IMG/VR virus record: IMGVR_UViG_3300042935_001365
Location: 1-56,896 of that record
Reading direction: 5' to 3' (one strand)
DNA: 56,896 nt
DNA from: a virus
In this document: one piece after another, positions 7,782-15,895 of the stretch
Layout of the letters: every line of letters starts with the position of its first letter
Position numbering within the stretch: position 1 is the stretch's first letter
The notes under the pieces: generated by a model
What the model was told of the DNA's origin: nothing
What the model saw: only the letters and a program-made list of their open reading frames with translations
Databases searched by the model: none
Program-made: the position numbers and the translations under genes

Positions 7782-8312
7782 TTATCTACCATGTATAATT
7801 TCTTCAAGTTTCCCTTTTGATACTTTTAGTATCTCACCTTGTTCTCTCGGTCTTAATTGACTCATTTGTTTTGCAGTTGATATCGAATACCTACTATCGT
7901 TTTCGAACCACTGCCCATCTTTAAAAACAAAAATAGGGTACCAATTATATGAATATACTACGTATGCCCTATTTTCATATTGGGAATGGGTATTACTACC
8001 TTTAAATGGTACCTTAGCCATAACTAAATCTCTACCTGTTTTATTACTAGTAGCAACTCTTTTTTTAGTTATATCAGTTCTCATCAACTCATCGTACTCA
8101 TCTTTGAAGTAATTGTCTTTAAATAACTGATAAAGTTCAAATGCATCTACACCTGAAAAACCGAAGTTTTTATTTATAAAAGCAATAACACTACTATATG
8201 GAGTATGTACTTCAAACCCCTCAGATTTTAATGTTTTGATAATATATTTTTCTAATTTTTCTTTTCTATTATCAACCTCTTCTTTTAATATTTTTTTGAT
8301 AGTATTTTTCAT
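7782..8312 (-). CDS. leader-bearing protein with shared helical domain, 176 aa
   Basis: Leader MKNTIKKILKE, then a ~55-residue helical segment (KLEKYIIKTLKSEGFEV...ELYQLFKDNYF) that looks related to segments in the proteins at 18886, 21667, 26680, 32872 and 33832. The C-terminal half has a beta-rich AYVVYSYNWYPIFVFKDGQW. First gene of the block ending at the 5481 terminator. Function unknown. Confidence 0.62.
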   Translation of the reverse strand: MKNTIKKILKEEVDNRKEKLEKYIIKTLKSEGFEVHTPYSSVIAFINKNFGFSGVDAFELYQLFKDNYFKDEYDELMRTDITKKRVATSNKTGRDLVMAKVPFKGSNTHSQYENRAYVVYSYNWYPIFVFKDGQWFENDSRYSISTAKQMSQLRPREQGEILKVSKGKLEEIIHGR

Positions 8313-8349
8313 ATATATAAATATATTGTTTTCTTAAAAAAATGGACAT

Positions 8350-8376
8350 AAAAAAATCCATACAATGTATGGATCT
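8350..8376 (-). terminator. intrinsic terminator
   Basis: Minus strand ATCCATAC-ATT-GTATGGAT stem followed by TTTTTTT, just downstream of the holin-like gene stop at 8397. Confidence 0.8.
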
Positions 8377-8396
8377 TTATTTAATCAAATAAGATA

Positions 8397-8567
8397 TTAG
8401 GATTTTTTAACTTTATCAATGTATGACCATATAAAACCTACTGCAGTCATTATTCCACCTGTAATTTCAGTTACTAAAGCTTCGTCAAAATAACCTAACA
8501 TAACTACTGCACCACCAATTGCGGTTAGTGAATGTCTAATTAAACCTAAAATTTGTTCTTTACTCAT
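8397..8567 (-). CDS. putative holin, 56 aa
   Basis: ATG at 8567, TAA at 8397. The protein (MSKEQILGLIRHSLTAIGG...) has a first hydrophobic segment with AIGGAVVMLGYF, then a hydrophilic turn, then GGIMTAVGFIWSYIDKVKKS. This arrangement (RHxLTAxGG, GYxD, WS near the C-terminus, basic tail) resembles a common family of short two-helix phage holins. Holins form membrane pores that time lysis. It is monocistronic with its own terminator. No endolysin lies next to it, and an RlpA-like protein is 39 kb away. Family assignment is by memory of the pattern. Confidence 0.65.
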   Translation of the reverse strand: MSKEQILGLIRHSLTAIGGAVVMLGYFDEALVTEITGGIMTAVGFIWSYIDKVKKS

Positions 8568-8651
8568 TTTTTTATTTTTAGTTCTTTATTATTATTATAT
8601 AAATATTGCAGAATATGTAAAACTATATACCATTTAATAGTTACGTCTGTT

Positions 8652-8891
8652 CTAAAGATCATCAAGACACCATATAGGTGTTTTTTCTCCAACATAAGCA
8701 TCCATAACATTAAAATGAAAATATTCTAATGCCTCTTCTTCTGTCATCTCAATGGATAGTATCTCAATACACTTACTAACAGAATAAATTAACCTCATAG
8801 AGTGTTGGTCGATACCTATTATTGCATCATCAAAGCCATCTGCTTTAAGTATCTCATCTTCAGGAAACCATTCTAAAATCTTATCTAACAT
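8652..8891 (-). CDS. conserved phage hypothetical protein, 79 aa
   Basis: Contains the pattern EEALEYFHFNVMDAYVGEKTP, which I recall in many phage hypothetical proteins, including those of Bacteroidota phages. About 80 aa is its normal size. Role unknown. Lies downstream of the small lipoprotein gene. Confidence 0.7.
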   Translation of the reverse strand: MLDKILEWFPEDEILKADGFDDAIIGIDQHSMRLIYSVSKCIEILSIEMTEEEALEYFHFNVMDAYVGEKTPIWCLDDL

Positions 8892-8895
8892 AATT

Positions 8896-9030
8896 TTATT
8901 TTTTAGAAACTTTTTCTATTTTTTTATAATGTGTTTTACCATAGGCATCACAATCAGCCTTTTTAGTAGTTTTACAACTAATTACAATCATTAATGTAAG
9001 GATTAATAAGTAAACTATTTTACGATTCAT
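8896..9030 (-). CDS. small lipoprotein, 44 aa
   Basis: ATG at 9030, overlapping the sigma factor end by 11 bases. MNRKIVYLLILTLMIVISC is a signal sequence with a lipobox-like VISC; mature tail CKTTKKADCDAYGKTHY is seen in short Bacteroidota lipoproteins. It would be anchored in the host envelope, possibly acting in superinfection exclusion (inference). Confidence 0.6.
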   Translation of the reverse strand: MNRKIVYLLILTLMIVISCKTTKKADCDAYGKTHYKKIEKVSKK

Positions 9031-9544
9031 ATACTTTGTTTTTTAATTTTTTTATTATATTATTTTTAGCTCTATGGAGGTTTGATTTAGATGTCCCTTC
9101 ATGTATATTTAATCTATCAGATATTTCTTTATGGGTTAAATTCTCATAGTAATACATAATTATTGCGGTTTTATGTGATGCGGGTAATGTCTCTAAAACT
9201 AACGTTATATCATTTAATTTTTCTTCATTATCAACATCTTCTTCAACAGGCATATCTATATTGTCACAATACTCAATAGGATACTTTTTTTTCCTTAAAA
9301 AATCTATAGACATATTCTTAAAAATTCTATATATCCAACCATCAAAGCTACCTTTACCGTCATACTTATTAATACAACTATAAAGTTTTATAAAACCGTT
9401 TTGTAATATGTCTTCCGCATCCATATCATTTTTTATATACCTCTTTACTGTAGTATACGCAATTTTCCTATAACATCGATACATTTCTGATTGTGAAAGT
9501 TTATCACCTTTTAAACAACCTTCGATTACTGTATTTAAATCCAT
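9020..9544 (-). CDS. ECF-type RNA polymerase sigma factor
   Basis: Two-domain sigma-70 family protein of 174 aa. Region 2 contains DAEDILQNGFIKLY and KGSFDGWIYRIFKNMSIDFLR; region 4 has LPASHKTAIIMYYYENLTHKEISDRL and the helix-turn-helix EGTSKSNLHRAK. It should redirect host RNA polymerase to a subset of promoters. No anti-sigma gene is adjacent. It lies directly downstream of the T9SS cargo gene, with its own -7 box (TATATTTG, 9565-9572), suggesting linked but separately started expression. ECF factors are common in Bacteroidota and rare in phages. Confidence 0.88.
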   Translation of the reverse strand: MDLNTVIEGCLKGDKLSQSEMYRCYRKIAYTTVKRYIKNDMDAEDILQNGFIKLYSCINKYDGKGSFDGWIYRIFKNMSIDFLRKKKYPIEYCDNIDMPVEEDVDNEEKLNDITLVLETLPASHKTAIIMYYYENLTHKEISDRLNIHEGTSKSNLHRAKNNIIKKLKNKVYES

Positions 9545-9564
9545 AAATAAATAGTATTAATAGA

Positions 9565-9572
9565 CAAATATA
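9565..9572 (-). promoter_or_regulatory. -7 promoter element without clear -33
   Basis: TATATTTG on the minus strand 20 bases upstream of the sigma factor start. No TTTG is found 20 bases above it, so this is a partial match. Confidence 0.45.
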
Positions 9573-9600
9573 GTAAAAATAATTTAATAAAAGAAGAATT

Positions 9601-11586
9601 TTAATTAATTATTTTTCTAATTGTTCCGTCATCGTAAATTTCTAACAATAAACCTTTAGTTTGTTGATCAACTTCTTGACCTAATAAATTTATATATTTG
9701 ACAATTTTTTTATCTTTGATTTGTCTAAATACAGTTATTGGTTCATATACTTTAAATTGACCGTCTATATCATATTGGTTTAATCTATAATAAGTTAATT
9801 CGTTTAGGTTGTAATCAATGAAAGAATATTTTATTTCTGTGTTACTATTATACGCCGCCTCTTTAATTGAAATGGTTTTCCAAATAACCCCATCTAAACT
9901 CATTTCCAAATCAAAGTAACTAGAATTATGTTCAGATGCAGTTGTCCACTTTATCACATTATATTGTTGATAAGGGTGTCCCACAAATTCAATTAGCTCT
10001 ACAGGTAATGATATAGGGTTAGATATTCTTATAGTATACTCCTCAATTTCACCATATCCATAACCAGTTGAATAGTATGCATCAACGTTTGGAGTTGAAT
10101 TCCAAACTGAAAGGACTCTCATAATGGCATCTCCTGTTACGGCATCTGAGGGAATTGTTATTGATTGTGATGTTGAATTTGCAGTTGGTGTTAATAAAAC
10201 ATTCTCAGATGTCTGAAATATACCATCCCCATTCCAATCGATCCAAGCACCATAACCTTGACCTGGTGATAATGTATTTGATGCAGTAACAGATAAATTA
10301 TAAGGTTCACCTTTTGTGACATTCCCAATGATAGAGGTGTAATCAGAATAGGCATCACCATCATTAGTAGTTGTATTATTAATGTCACTAAAAGTTACAT
10401 TAGTAATATGATCACCGTCAACAATTCCTGATGAATATGGTGGTGCACTTTTTAATGTTACATTTACAATATTTGATGTACCAGAGGGACAAGTACCATC
10501 TTTAGATGTTGTTCTAAAATAGATGTTTGGTTGTTGTACGTTTAATTGAATATTAAAAGGGTTAGTTGGGGTAACGAATGTATTACTAACCGTACCAAAA
10601 TTATCATAAGAGAATTCAATTTTTGTAATTGTTCCACCATTACCTGTAGTAGTTAAAGAAACGGCATCATTCACTGTTGTTAAAATTTTATCTGAACTTA
10701 ATGTTCCTCCATTTGTCGGAGTTGTACAAACTGTTACCGATGTTACTGTTGCCTGAAACCCAACCCTAATACCATTAACATCTGAAGTGAATCTTAAAGT
10801 TAGTTGTCCTGACGCATTTTCTGCAGTTATTGTTGATGGTAAAGATGTTCCATTTAATGTAGCCAATAAAGTAGAACTTGTATTTGGACCATCATAAACA
10901 TATAGATAATCATAACTTGCCTCTAAATTAAATGACGTAAAATTTAATTGTAATTTTTTTGTATTATCAGACGGTGTTAAAGTTACTGTTTGATCTAAAT
11001 TATTGTTATAGGTATCAGTAGGTCCACCTGCATCAGTTATTGTATATGTAAGTGATGATGTTAAAGTTTGACTACAATTTCCTAAAAATGGTATTAGTGT
11101 GTTTTGATTTGTTACGGTAGATGTTATCCCTAAATCGTCAATGTATCTTTCTTGTGCCCCAGAGGCTCTTGCGTCAATTAATCTAATAAACACATTTGTT
11201 AAACCTAAAGCTCCGATATTTAGAGTATATTGTTGATAGGTTGTTGTTGGGGATGTTACTGTACCCCTTGTTGTCCAAGTTGTCCCATTAGGTGAAGTTT
11301 GTACATTAAGAGTCCAAGCAGTTGTGTTGGTACTTCTTCTGTACCAAAAAGAAAGGATACTTGGATTTGTAATTTGTGGGGTCCTAATCCAATCACCAGA
11401 TCCATTAAATCCAGCAGAATATCCACCAGTTCTAACAGTTGTTGAAGCTAGGATGGAATTAACCGCCCAAGTTCCACCTTGTGTTGTTAATGTATTAGTA
11501 AAACTTTCATAAATTAAATATTGATTACATTGTGATTTTACCCCAGAATAAAATAGTAATGATAAAATTAATAATAGTTTTTTCAT
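9601..11586 (-). CDS. secreted multidomain protein with T9SS type A sorting domain
   Basis: 661 aa. An N-terminal Sec signal (MKKLLLILSLLFYSGVKSQ) is followed by a ~130-residue beta-rich lectin/jelly-roll-like segment, a CUB-like segment (~170-290, ending LTLRFTSDVNGIRVGF), an Ig-like segment, and a GEVED-like domain (~385-520) ending GYGEIEEYTI. The last ~80 residues match the type IX secretion C-terminal domain (INLLGQEVDQQTKGLLLEIY, then DDGTIRKIIN). The T9SS exports such proteins across the outer membrane and often attaches them to the surface; it exists only in Bacteroidota. A phage gene of this kind could coat or alter the infected cell surface. Cys are few. Could be host-derived. Confidence 0.85.
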   Translation of the reverse strand: MKKLLLILSLLFYSGVKSQCNQYLIYESFTNTLTTQGGTWAVNSILASTTVRTGGYSAGFNGSGDWIRTPQITNPSILSFWYRRSTNTTAWTLNVQTSPNGTTWTTRGTVTSPTTTYQQYTLNIGALGLTNVFIRLIDARASGAQERYIDDLGITSTVTNQNTLIPFLGNCSQTLTSSLTYTITDAGGPTDTYNNNLDQTVTLTPSDNTKKLQLNFTSFNLEASYDYLYVYDGPNTSSTLLATLNGTSLPSTITAENASGQLTLRFTSDVNGIRVGFQATVTSVTVCTTPTNGGTLSSDKILTTVNDAVSLTTTGNGGTITKIEFSYDNFGTVSNTFVTPTNPFNIQLNVQQPNIYFRTTSKDGTCPSGTSNIVNVTLKSAPPYSSGIVDGDHITNVTFSDINNTTTNDGDAYSDYTSIIGNVTKGEPYNLSVTASNTLSPGQGYGAWIDWNGDGIFQTSENVLLTPTANSTSQSITIPSDAVTGDAIMRVLSVWNSTPNVDAYYSTGYGYGEIEEYTIRISNPISLPVELIEFVGHPYQQYNVIKWTTASEHNSSYFDLEMSLDGVIWKTISIKEAAYNSNTEIKYSFIDYNLNELTYYRLNQYDIDGQFKVYEPITVFRQIKDKKIVKYINLLGQEVDQQTKGLLLEIYDDGTIRKIIN

Positions 11587-11617
11587 ATAATTGGTTATTA
11601 AATATCGTTATATATAA

Positions 11618-11625
11618 TAAATATA
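11618..11625 (-). promoter_or_regulatory. possible -7 promoter element
   Basis: TATATTTA on the minus strand upstream of the T9SS cargo gene, with TTG 19 bases further up. A weaker match to TAnnTTTG than the other promoters here. Confidence 0.3.
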
Positions 11626-11754
11626 GGGATTTTTTCATGAAATTCAATAAATTTCAACAAAATACCTATGTCATTTATCATACATACTGTTTGAATGAAT
11701 ATTTTCACATATATTATAATTTTATTATGATATTTATTTAATAAACTAACTATA

Positions 11755-12219
11755 ATGGGTATTAAATTAAGTTATAAATATAATTATTTAATTAGATTTG
11801 GTATATTAATCCTATCATTTCTAACCCCATTTATTATGCTTTTTTTTTATGGTAAATTAGGGTCAATATCTTCTTACTGGGAGACACCATTTCAACCACT
11901 ATTTATAATAACAAATGCATTAACTACTTATATTTTTATAACTTTACCTAAATGGAGAATATCCGCATTATTATTATTTCTATTAACAATATTCTCTGTA
12001 GAATATCACCTTAGTTTACATAATATATTTGCAATAGGATTTTTTGTTTCAAATCTATACCCATTATTATCAATAAAAAGATATAGAGTATTAACAATAC
12101 CATATCTTTTATCCTTAATATGGTTACCAGATTTATTTTGGGCTGAGGTTCACGCAATAATAGTGTTATGTTTATATAATACTATTTTAATGTGGAAGTT
12201 TTATAAATTAAAAAAATAA
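11755..12219 (+). CDS. polytopic membrane protein, 154 aa
   Basis: Plus-strand gene, divergent from the T9SS cargo gene. About five hydrophobic segments (ILILSFLTPFIMLFF, FIITNALTTYIFITL, LLLFLLTIFSV, IFAIGFFVSNLYPLL, AIIVLCLYNTILMW) make it an integral membrane protein. No catalytic motif is visible and I do not recognise the family. Its location next to T9SS and sigma genes may hint at envelope remodelling. Confidence 0.65.
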   Translation: MGIKLSYKYNYLIRFGILILSFLTPFIMLFFYGKLGSISSYWETPFQPLFIITNALTTYIFITLPKWRISALLLFLLTIFSVEYHLSLHNIFAIGFFVSNLYPLLSIKRYRVLTIPYLLSLIWLPDLFWAEVHAIIVLCLYNTILMWKFYKLKK

Positions 12220-12220
12220 T

Positions 12221-12616
12221 TTAAAAAGTATATTTAGATTTAACTTTTTCTGAAATAGGTATTGGATCACCGTTCTCATCAATCCTAACGAATTTTATGT
12301 TTGTACTTAAAACCACATTTTGTGTACCAGAATAAACATTGTGGGATCTAGCCTCTAAATGTAAAGTTAGGGATGTATTACCAACACCTAAAACTTTACC
12401 ATATATTTTTATTAATTGTCCTTCTTTGGCAGGTTTCTTAAATAAACATTCATCTATTTTAACTGTAACCATTCTGGGTGTATCAGATACCTCCATCGCA
12501 TATGCAGCACCCGCAGCGTCTAACCACGCCAATAATTTTCCACCAAATAAATTCCCATGAAACCCTAAGTCAGACTTCTTTATTGGGTGAGTGGAAATTA
12601 AATTAAAATCATTCAT
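12221..12616 (-). CDS. acyl-CoA thioesterase, hot-dog fold
   Basis: Start at 12616 (MNDFNLISTHPIKKSDLGF) rather than an upstream in-frame site inside tdk. Residues HGNLFGGKLLAWLDAAGAAYAM match the hot-dog acyl-CoA thioesterase family (YciA/BACH type), with the Asp of LDAAG likely catalytic, then VTVKIDECLFKKPAKEGQLI. It hydrolyses acyl-CoA thioesters. Start overlaps the tdk stop by 8 bases. In a phage it may adjust membrane lipid or CoA pools. Confidence 0.82.
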   Translation of the reverse strand: MNDFNLISTHPIKKSDLGFHGNLFGGKLLAWLDAAGAAYAMEVSDTPRMVTVKIDECLFKKPAKEGQLIKIYGKVLGVGNTSLTLHLEARSHNVYSGTQNVVLSTNIKFVRIDENGDPIPISEKVKSKYTF

Positions 12617-13187
12617 ATATTTCTTTTTTCTTTTTCTTATATTGTTTTCTACCAACAGGAACATAAGAATCGTTTCCACCTATCATAACTTTTTCCCCAT
12701 CGAATGTAGGTATCCCATTAATAGTCCTCATGTTCATAATCGCCTTCTCATCATACTTACAAATAGATTTTAGTTCTTCTATATCATCGGATAATGTCAT
12801 AAGATAAATTGACCCCTCAAAGGGTTCACCCTTAAAATCTGATCTTAATCCATATGCAATAACATCACAATCTAATTCATCAACAATATCAGTTAATTGC
12901 CAAACTTGTTCTTTAGTTAAAAACTGAGACTCATCAACAAAAATACAGTCACAACCAAAACAATTTTCTGATACAAACTCAAAAAGATTAGTGGATTGAT
13001 CAAAAGAATACGCATCTCTACTTATACCTACTCTAGAAGTAATTTTATTTTTACCATATCTATCATCTAAATTAGATGTAAATAATATAATGTTCCTTTC
13101 TCTTTCTTCGTAATTAAACGCAGTTTTTAATAAATCTAATGATTTACCTGCACCCATTGTTGAATATCTAAAGTATAACTTTGCCAT
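12609..13187 (-). CDS. tdk: thymidine kinase (type II)
   Basis: 192 aa. P-loop STMGAGKSLDLLKT at the N-terminus, VDESQF (catalytic Glu region) at ~95, and a C-terminal lid NGIPTFDGEKVMIGGND followed by SYVPVGRKQY. It phosphorylates thymidine for phage DNA synthesis. The usual zinc-binding CxxC pairs are mostly lost: only CKYDEKA remains and the final R/C-x-x-C is GRKQY, so the lid probably lacks zinc. Basic KKKKKE tail. Overlaps the thioesterase gene. Confidence 0.88.
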   Translation of the reverse strand: MAKLYFRYSTMGAGKSLDLLKTAFNYEERERNIILFTSNLDDRYGKNKITSRVGISRDAYSFDQSTNLFEFVSENCFGCDCIFVDESQFLTKEQVWQLTDIVDELDCDVIAYGLRSDFKGEPFEGSIYLMTLSDDIEELKSICKYDEKAIMNMRTINGIPTFDGEKVMIGGNDSYVPVGRKQYKKKKKEIYE

Positions 13188-13246
13188 AAATTTTTTTTAT
13201 AATTATAAGTATTTATTAATATAAAATAAAGTATTATTCTACAAAT

Positions 13247-13672
13247 ATGAAATATAAATTAACTAAAGAAGAGATAGGTAGTCTTTTATCAGATTACGAA
13301 TATATGGGTTACGATGAAGAATCCGCAAAAGATGATTTAGTAGATTTAGTTTCATACTTCAACAATTTAAAATCTCCTTTAACTTTATATAGAATAATTT
13401 GTTCTGATAGTATAGAAGAAATAAACATTACAAAGGTAGGATCACACTATTCATTAGATAAAAAAAATCTAACAAATAATCATTATAGAAGAGGTAGTAT
13501 TGCGGGAGATTGTAGAGGTGAGAAGGTTTTCATATTGACTGTGACTGCGGACAACTCTTTGATAAATGTTATGGAGACATTATCCAATAACATTTTATAC
13601 CCTCATGAAAAAGAAATAACCCTCAAAAATGAGGGTTATGGTAGTAATGTTATAAAAATAGAAGAATTATAA
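13247..13672 (+). CDS. putative ADP-ribosyltransferase-like protein, 141 aa
   Basis: Plus-strand gene. The order LYRIIC (Arg), GSHYSLD (aromatic-Ser), VFILTVTAD and YPHEKEITL (E-x-E-like, here E-K-E) resembles the R-S-E core of small phage ADP-ribosyltransferases, which modify host proteins or RNA. An N-terminal helix (~1-45) precedes the core. Its 3' end overlaps the convergent IMPDH-family gene by 6 bases and contains that gene's terminator. Family call is tentative. Confidence 0.5.
   Translation: MKYKLTKEEIGSLLSDYEYMGYDEESAKDDLVDLVSYFNNLKSPLTLYRIICSDSIEEINITKVGSHYSLDKKNLTNNHYRRGSIAGDCRGEKVFILTVTADNSLINVMETLSNNILYPHEKEITLKNEGYGSNVIKIEEL
13611..13639 (-). terminator. terminator embedded in the convergent coding region
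   Basis: ATAACCCTC-ATTTTT-GAGGGTTAT (9 bp) followed on the minus strand by TTCTTTTTC. It lies 28 bases past the stop of the IMPDH-family gene but inside the plus-strand gene at 13247-13672. Confidence 0.6.
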
Positions 13673-14767
13673 TAAGTGAGCTTTCGACTCAACTATACCA
13701 GAATTAGTTATTTCTACAAAAGTTGCATTTTCATTGAACTCTGATATAGTTCTACAACCACTATAAGATAATGCGGATTTAACTCCATCATTTAAACCTT
13801 CAATTATAAAACTAACTCCTCCTTTGAATGGTATCAATGTTGATTCGCCTTCAATATGTCTCTCCACTTGACCGTGACTTGATTTAGTTTCTAAACTAGC
13901 GGAACCTCTATATCTTTTATATAATGATCCATTATTTTTTTCCACAATCTTACCAGGAGATTCTTTGGTACCTGCCAATAACGAACCTAACATCACACAA
14001 TTTGCACCAGCAGCTAAAGCTTTAGCAATATCACCACTATTTCTAATTCCACCATCTGCCATCACAGGTATAGATATATTTGAACCTACTACACAATCAT
14101 TAATTGATGTTACATTTGGTACCCCATGACCAGTTTTTATTCTTGTTGTACACAGACTACCTCCACCGATACCGACTCTTAAACCGTCAGCACCCCATTC
14201 ACAAAGATCCATAGCTGATCTCGTAGTAGATATGTTACCTGCAATGATATCTACATGTGAGGGTAAACATTTCCTTAACTCAGAAATCATATTTTTAACA
14301 TTAAGATGGTGACCGTGCGCAACATCAATAATTAATATATTTGCACCACTCTCAACCAATTTAGTTGCCCTAATAATATCTGAAGACATTACCCCAATCG
14401 CTGCCATAACAGGAATGTCCTTAATTTCTGTGTGCCAATCATCGTACATAACTCCCCACTCTTCATATATCGAATTATCTCTAAAATGTTTCCTAACTTT
14501 TTTGATTTCTTCACATTGTTCCTCTACTGTCATAAATCTATGAATACAACCTACACCACCTAGTTCTGCCATTTTAATTGCCATTTCAGATTCACATACT
14601 GTATCCATACAAGATGCGACATAAGGTGTTAATAAACCATATCTTCTACTAACTTTAGTTTCTAATCTAATATGTGATCTACTACTAATGTCTGAGTACT
14701 TAGGAACTAATAATACATCGTCATATGTTAAAGATTTTTCCACTTTTAATTTATCCTGACTTTTCAT
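13667..14767 (-). CDS. IMP dehydrogenase / GMP reductase family enzyme
   Basis: Start at the ATG at 14767 (MKSQDKLKVEKSLTYDDVLL); the frame extends to a TTG slightly upstream. A TIM-barrel enzyme of 366 aa with no CBS domains. Landmarks: VASCMDTVCES, GGVGCIHRF, IDVAHGHH, the catalytic loop GIGGGSLCTTRIKTGHGVPN with the active Cys, VMADGGIRNSGDIAKALAAGA and the flap YRGSAS. KTG and the lack of CBS favour GMP reductase; the flap YRG fits both. It would shift guanine nucleotide pools during replication. Convergent with the ART-like gene. Confidence 0.85.
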   Translation of the reverse strand: MKSQDKLKVEKSLTYDDVLLVPKYSDISSRSHIRLETKVSRRYGLLTPYVASCMDTVCESEMAIKMAELGGVGCIHRFMTVEEQCEEIKKVRKHFRDNSIYEEWGVMYDDWHTEIKDIPVMAAIGVMSSDIIRATKLVESGANILIIDVAHGHHLNVKNMISELRKCLPSHVDIIAGNISTTRSAMDLCEWGADGLRVGIGGGSLCTTRIKTGHGVPNVTSINDCVVGSNISIPVMADGGIRNSGDIAKALAAGANCVMLGSLLAGTKESPGKIVEKNNGSLYKRYRGSASLETKSSHGQVERHIEGESTLIPFKGGVSFIIEGLNDGVKSALSYSGCRTISEFNENATFVEITNSGIVESKAHLL

Positions 14768-14768
14768 T

Positions 14769-14924
14769 TTATTCAATCATTTTTTCATTGTTATTTTCTG
14801 ATATATATTCGCCCCACTCTTCCGATAAGACATGAAATATTACACCAGGTAAACATAATATTATAGGTATAATTAAAAATATAACAGAAATTATTTTTAA
14901 CCCCCAAAATAATATTTTACTCAT
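14769..14924 (-). CDS. small membrane protein, 51 aa
   Basis: ATG at 14924, stop at 14769, 1 base before the IMPDH-family ATG. One long hydrophobic stretch (IISVIFLIIPIILCLPGVIF) then an acidic tail. Overlaps the 67-aa gene by 8 bases. Function unknown. Confidence 0.55.
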   Translation of the reverse strand: MSKILFWGLKIISVIFLIIPIILCLPGVIFHVLSEEWGEYISENNNEKMIE

Positions 14925-15120
14925 CTGTTTTAGTTTTTTTACGTTTTACTTTTTTATTTGTACCATTGAATTCTTCACTTCCTTCAACGTTTGCTGGAAA
15001 TATCATTCTCATTTCTTCAAAAACTCCATTACTTGCTGGAATTTTGATTTCTACATAATCAGGAAAGAACATATTCATTCCGATACCTGTACACACTCTA
15101 ATTGTTTTTTCTTTACTCAT
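14917..15120 (-). CDS. hypothetical protein, 67 aa
   Basis: Short, beta-rich (VEIKIPASNGVFEEMRMIFP) with a strongly basic tail (KKVKRKKTKTDE) that may bind nucleic acid. Overlaps both neighbours by 8 bases. Family unknown. Confidence 0.55.
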   Translation of the reverse strand: MSKEKTIRVCTGIGMNMFFPDYVEIKIPASNGVFEEMRMIFPANVEGSEEFNGTNKKVKRKKTKTDE

Positions 15121-15289
15121 ACTTTTTGTTTATCATTCTTATTAATTCATTGTAACCTAAAAAATCCTCAAATTTTATATAATAAAGATTCACATAATTT
15201 TTGGCGGATTCAAAATGGCACTCTTTCACACAACTCTGTATCACCGAAACACATTTCTGTTTTGCCTCTATTTGTTTAAGAAGTTCCAT
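15113..15289 (-). CDS. hypothetical protein, 58 aa
   Basis: Start taken at ATG 15289 (MELLKQIEAKQKCVSVIQSC); a TTG two codons up is also open. Helical, three Cys. Part of the 15847-to-13667 operon. Confidence 0.5.
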   Translation of the reverse strand: MELLKQIEAKQKCVSVIQSCVKECHFESAKNYVNLYYIKFEDFLGYNELIRMINKKYE

Positions 15290-15578
15290 CTTCAATTATT
15301 TTTAATAATGTTATTATCTTATCACACATTTCATATTCTTCTATAGATTCGTAATAAGATAGACATTTATTTAAACTATTCGTCCAGTCACTCTTTTTTA
15401 GTTCTGTTGTTAACATAGTATTCTCTAAAGGGTTAATTACTCTAAAAATAATTAAAGACTCTAAATTCTCCTCTATTGATTTTTTAACACCCTCTACAAT
15501 TAATGAACATATTAACCATTTATTATCTTGAAGAAAAATTTTTTGATCGTCCCCATTACTAACATAAAAATCTTTCAT
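15276..15578 (-). CDS. hypothetical protein, 100 aa
   Basis: MKDFYVSNGDDQKIFLQDNK... mixed alpha/beta; overlaps the upstream gene by 4 bases and the downstream one by 14. No family recognised. Confidence 0.55.
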   Translation of the reverse strand: MKDFYVSNGDDQKIFLQDNKWLICSLIVEGVKKSIEENLESLIIFRVINPLENTMLTTELKKSDWTNSLNKCLSYYESIEEYEMCDKIITLLKIIEDGTS

Positions 15579-15847
15579 AATGCCAAAACTAATTTTTTAT
15601 ACTCCTCATATAATTTTGTCACATATAAGTTTGAAATTGTTATACAGTAAGATTGGTGTATCCCTAAATTAGAAAGATCACGATTTATTAACCTGATTAA
15701 TATATTTCTACCAAACTGTGTAGTAATATCAAATGTTTCTTCTGTCAAAGACATTTTTATTTTTGAAGGTAACCCATTATTGTCAAACAAAGGGATAAAA
15801 TTATTATCCAAAAATTTATCCATATTTTTAAGATTAAGAACATCCAT
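15575..15847 (-). CDS. hypothetical protein, 90 aa
   Basis: First gene of the operon that ends with the IMPDH-family enzyme, 16 bases below a perfect TTTG-N20-TATATTTG promoter. Sequence (MDVLNLKNMDKFLDNNFIPL) has no motif I know. Confidence 0.6.
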   Translation of the reverse strand: MDVLNLKNMDKFLDNNFIPLFDNNGLPSKIKMSLTEETFDITTQFGRNILIRLINRDLSNLGIHQSYCITISNLYVTKLYEEYKKLVLAL

Positions 15848-15863
15848 ATCAAAAGGTTTTAGA

Positions 15864-15895
15864 CAAATATAAAAATAATTTTCTAATTATCCAAA
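15864..15895 (-). promoter_or_regulatory. Bacteroidota-type promoter
   Basis: Minus strand TTTG (15895-15892), N20, TATATTTG (15871-15864), upstream of the gene starting at 15847. The -33 box sits inside the end of the preceding coding sequence. Confidence 0.75.

Noticed and set aside
10191-10388. 65-codon ORF inside the T9SS cargo gene
   Set aside because: Alternative frame of a well-supported gene with clear domains.
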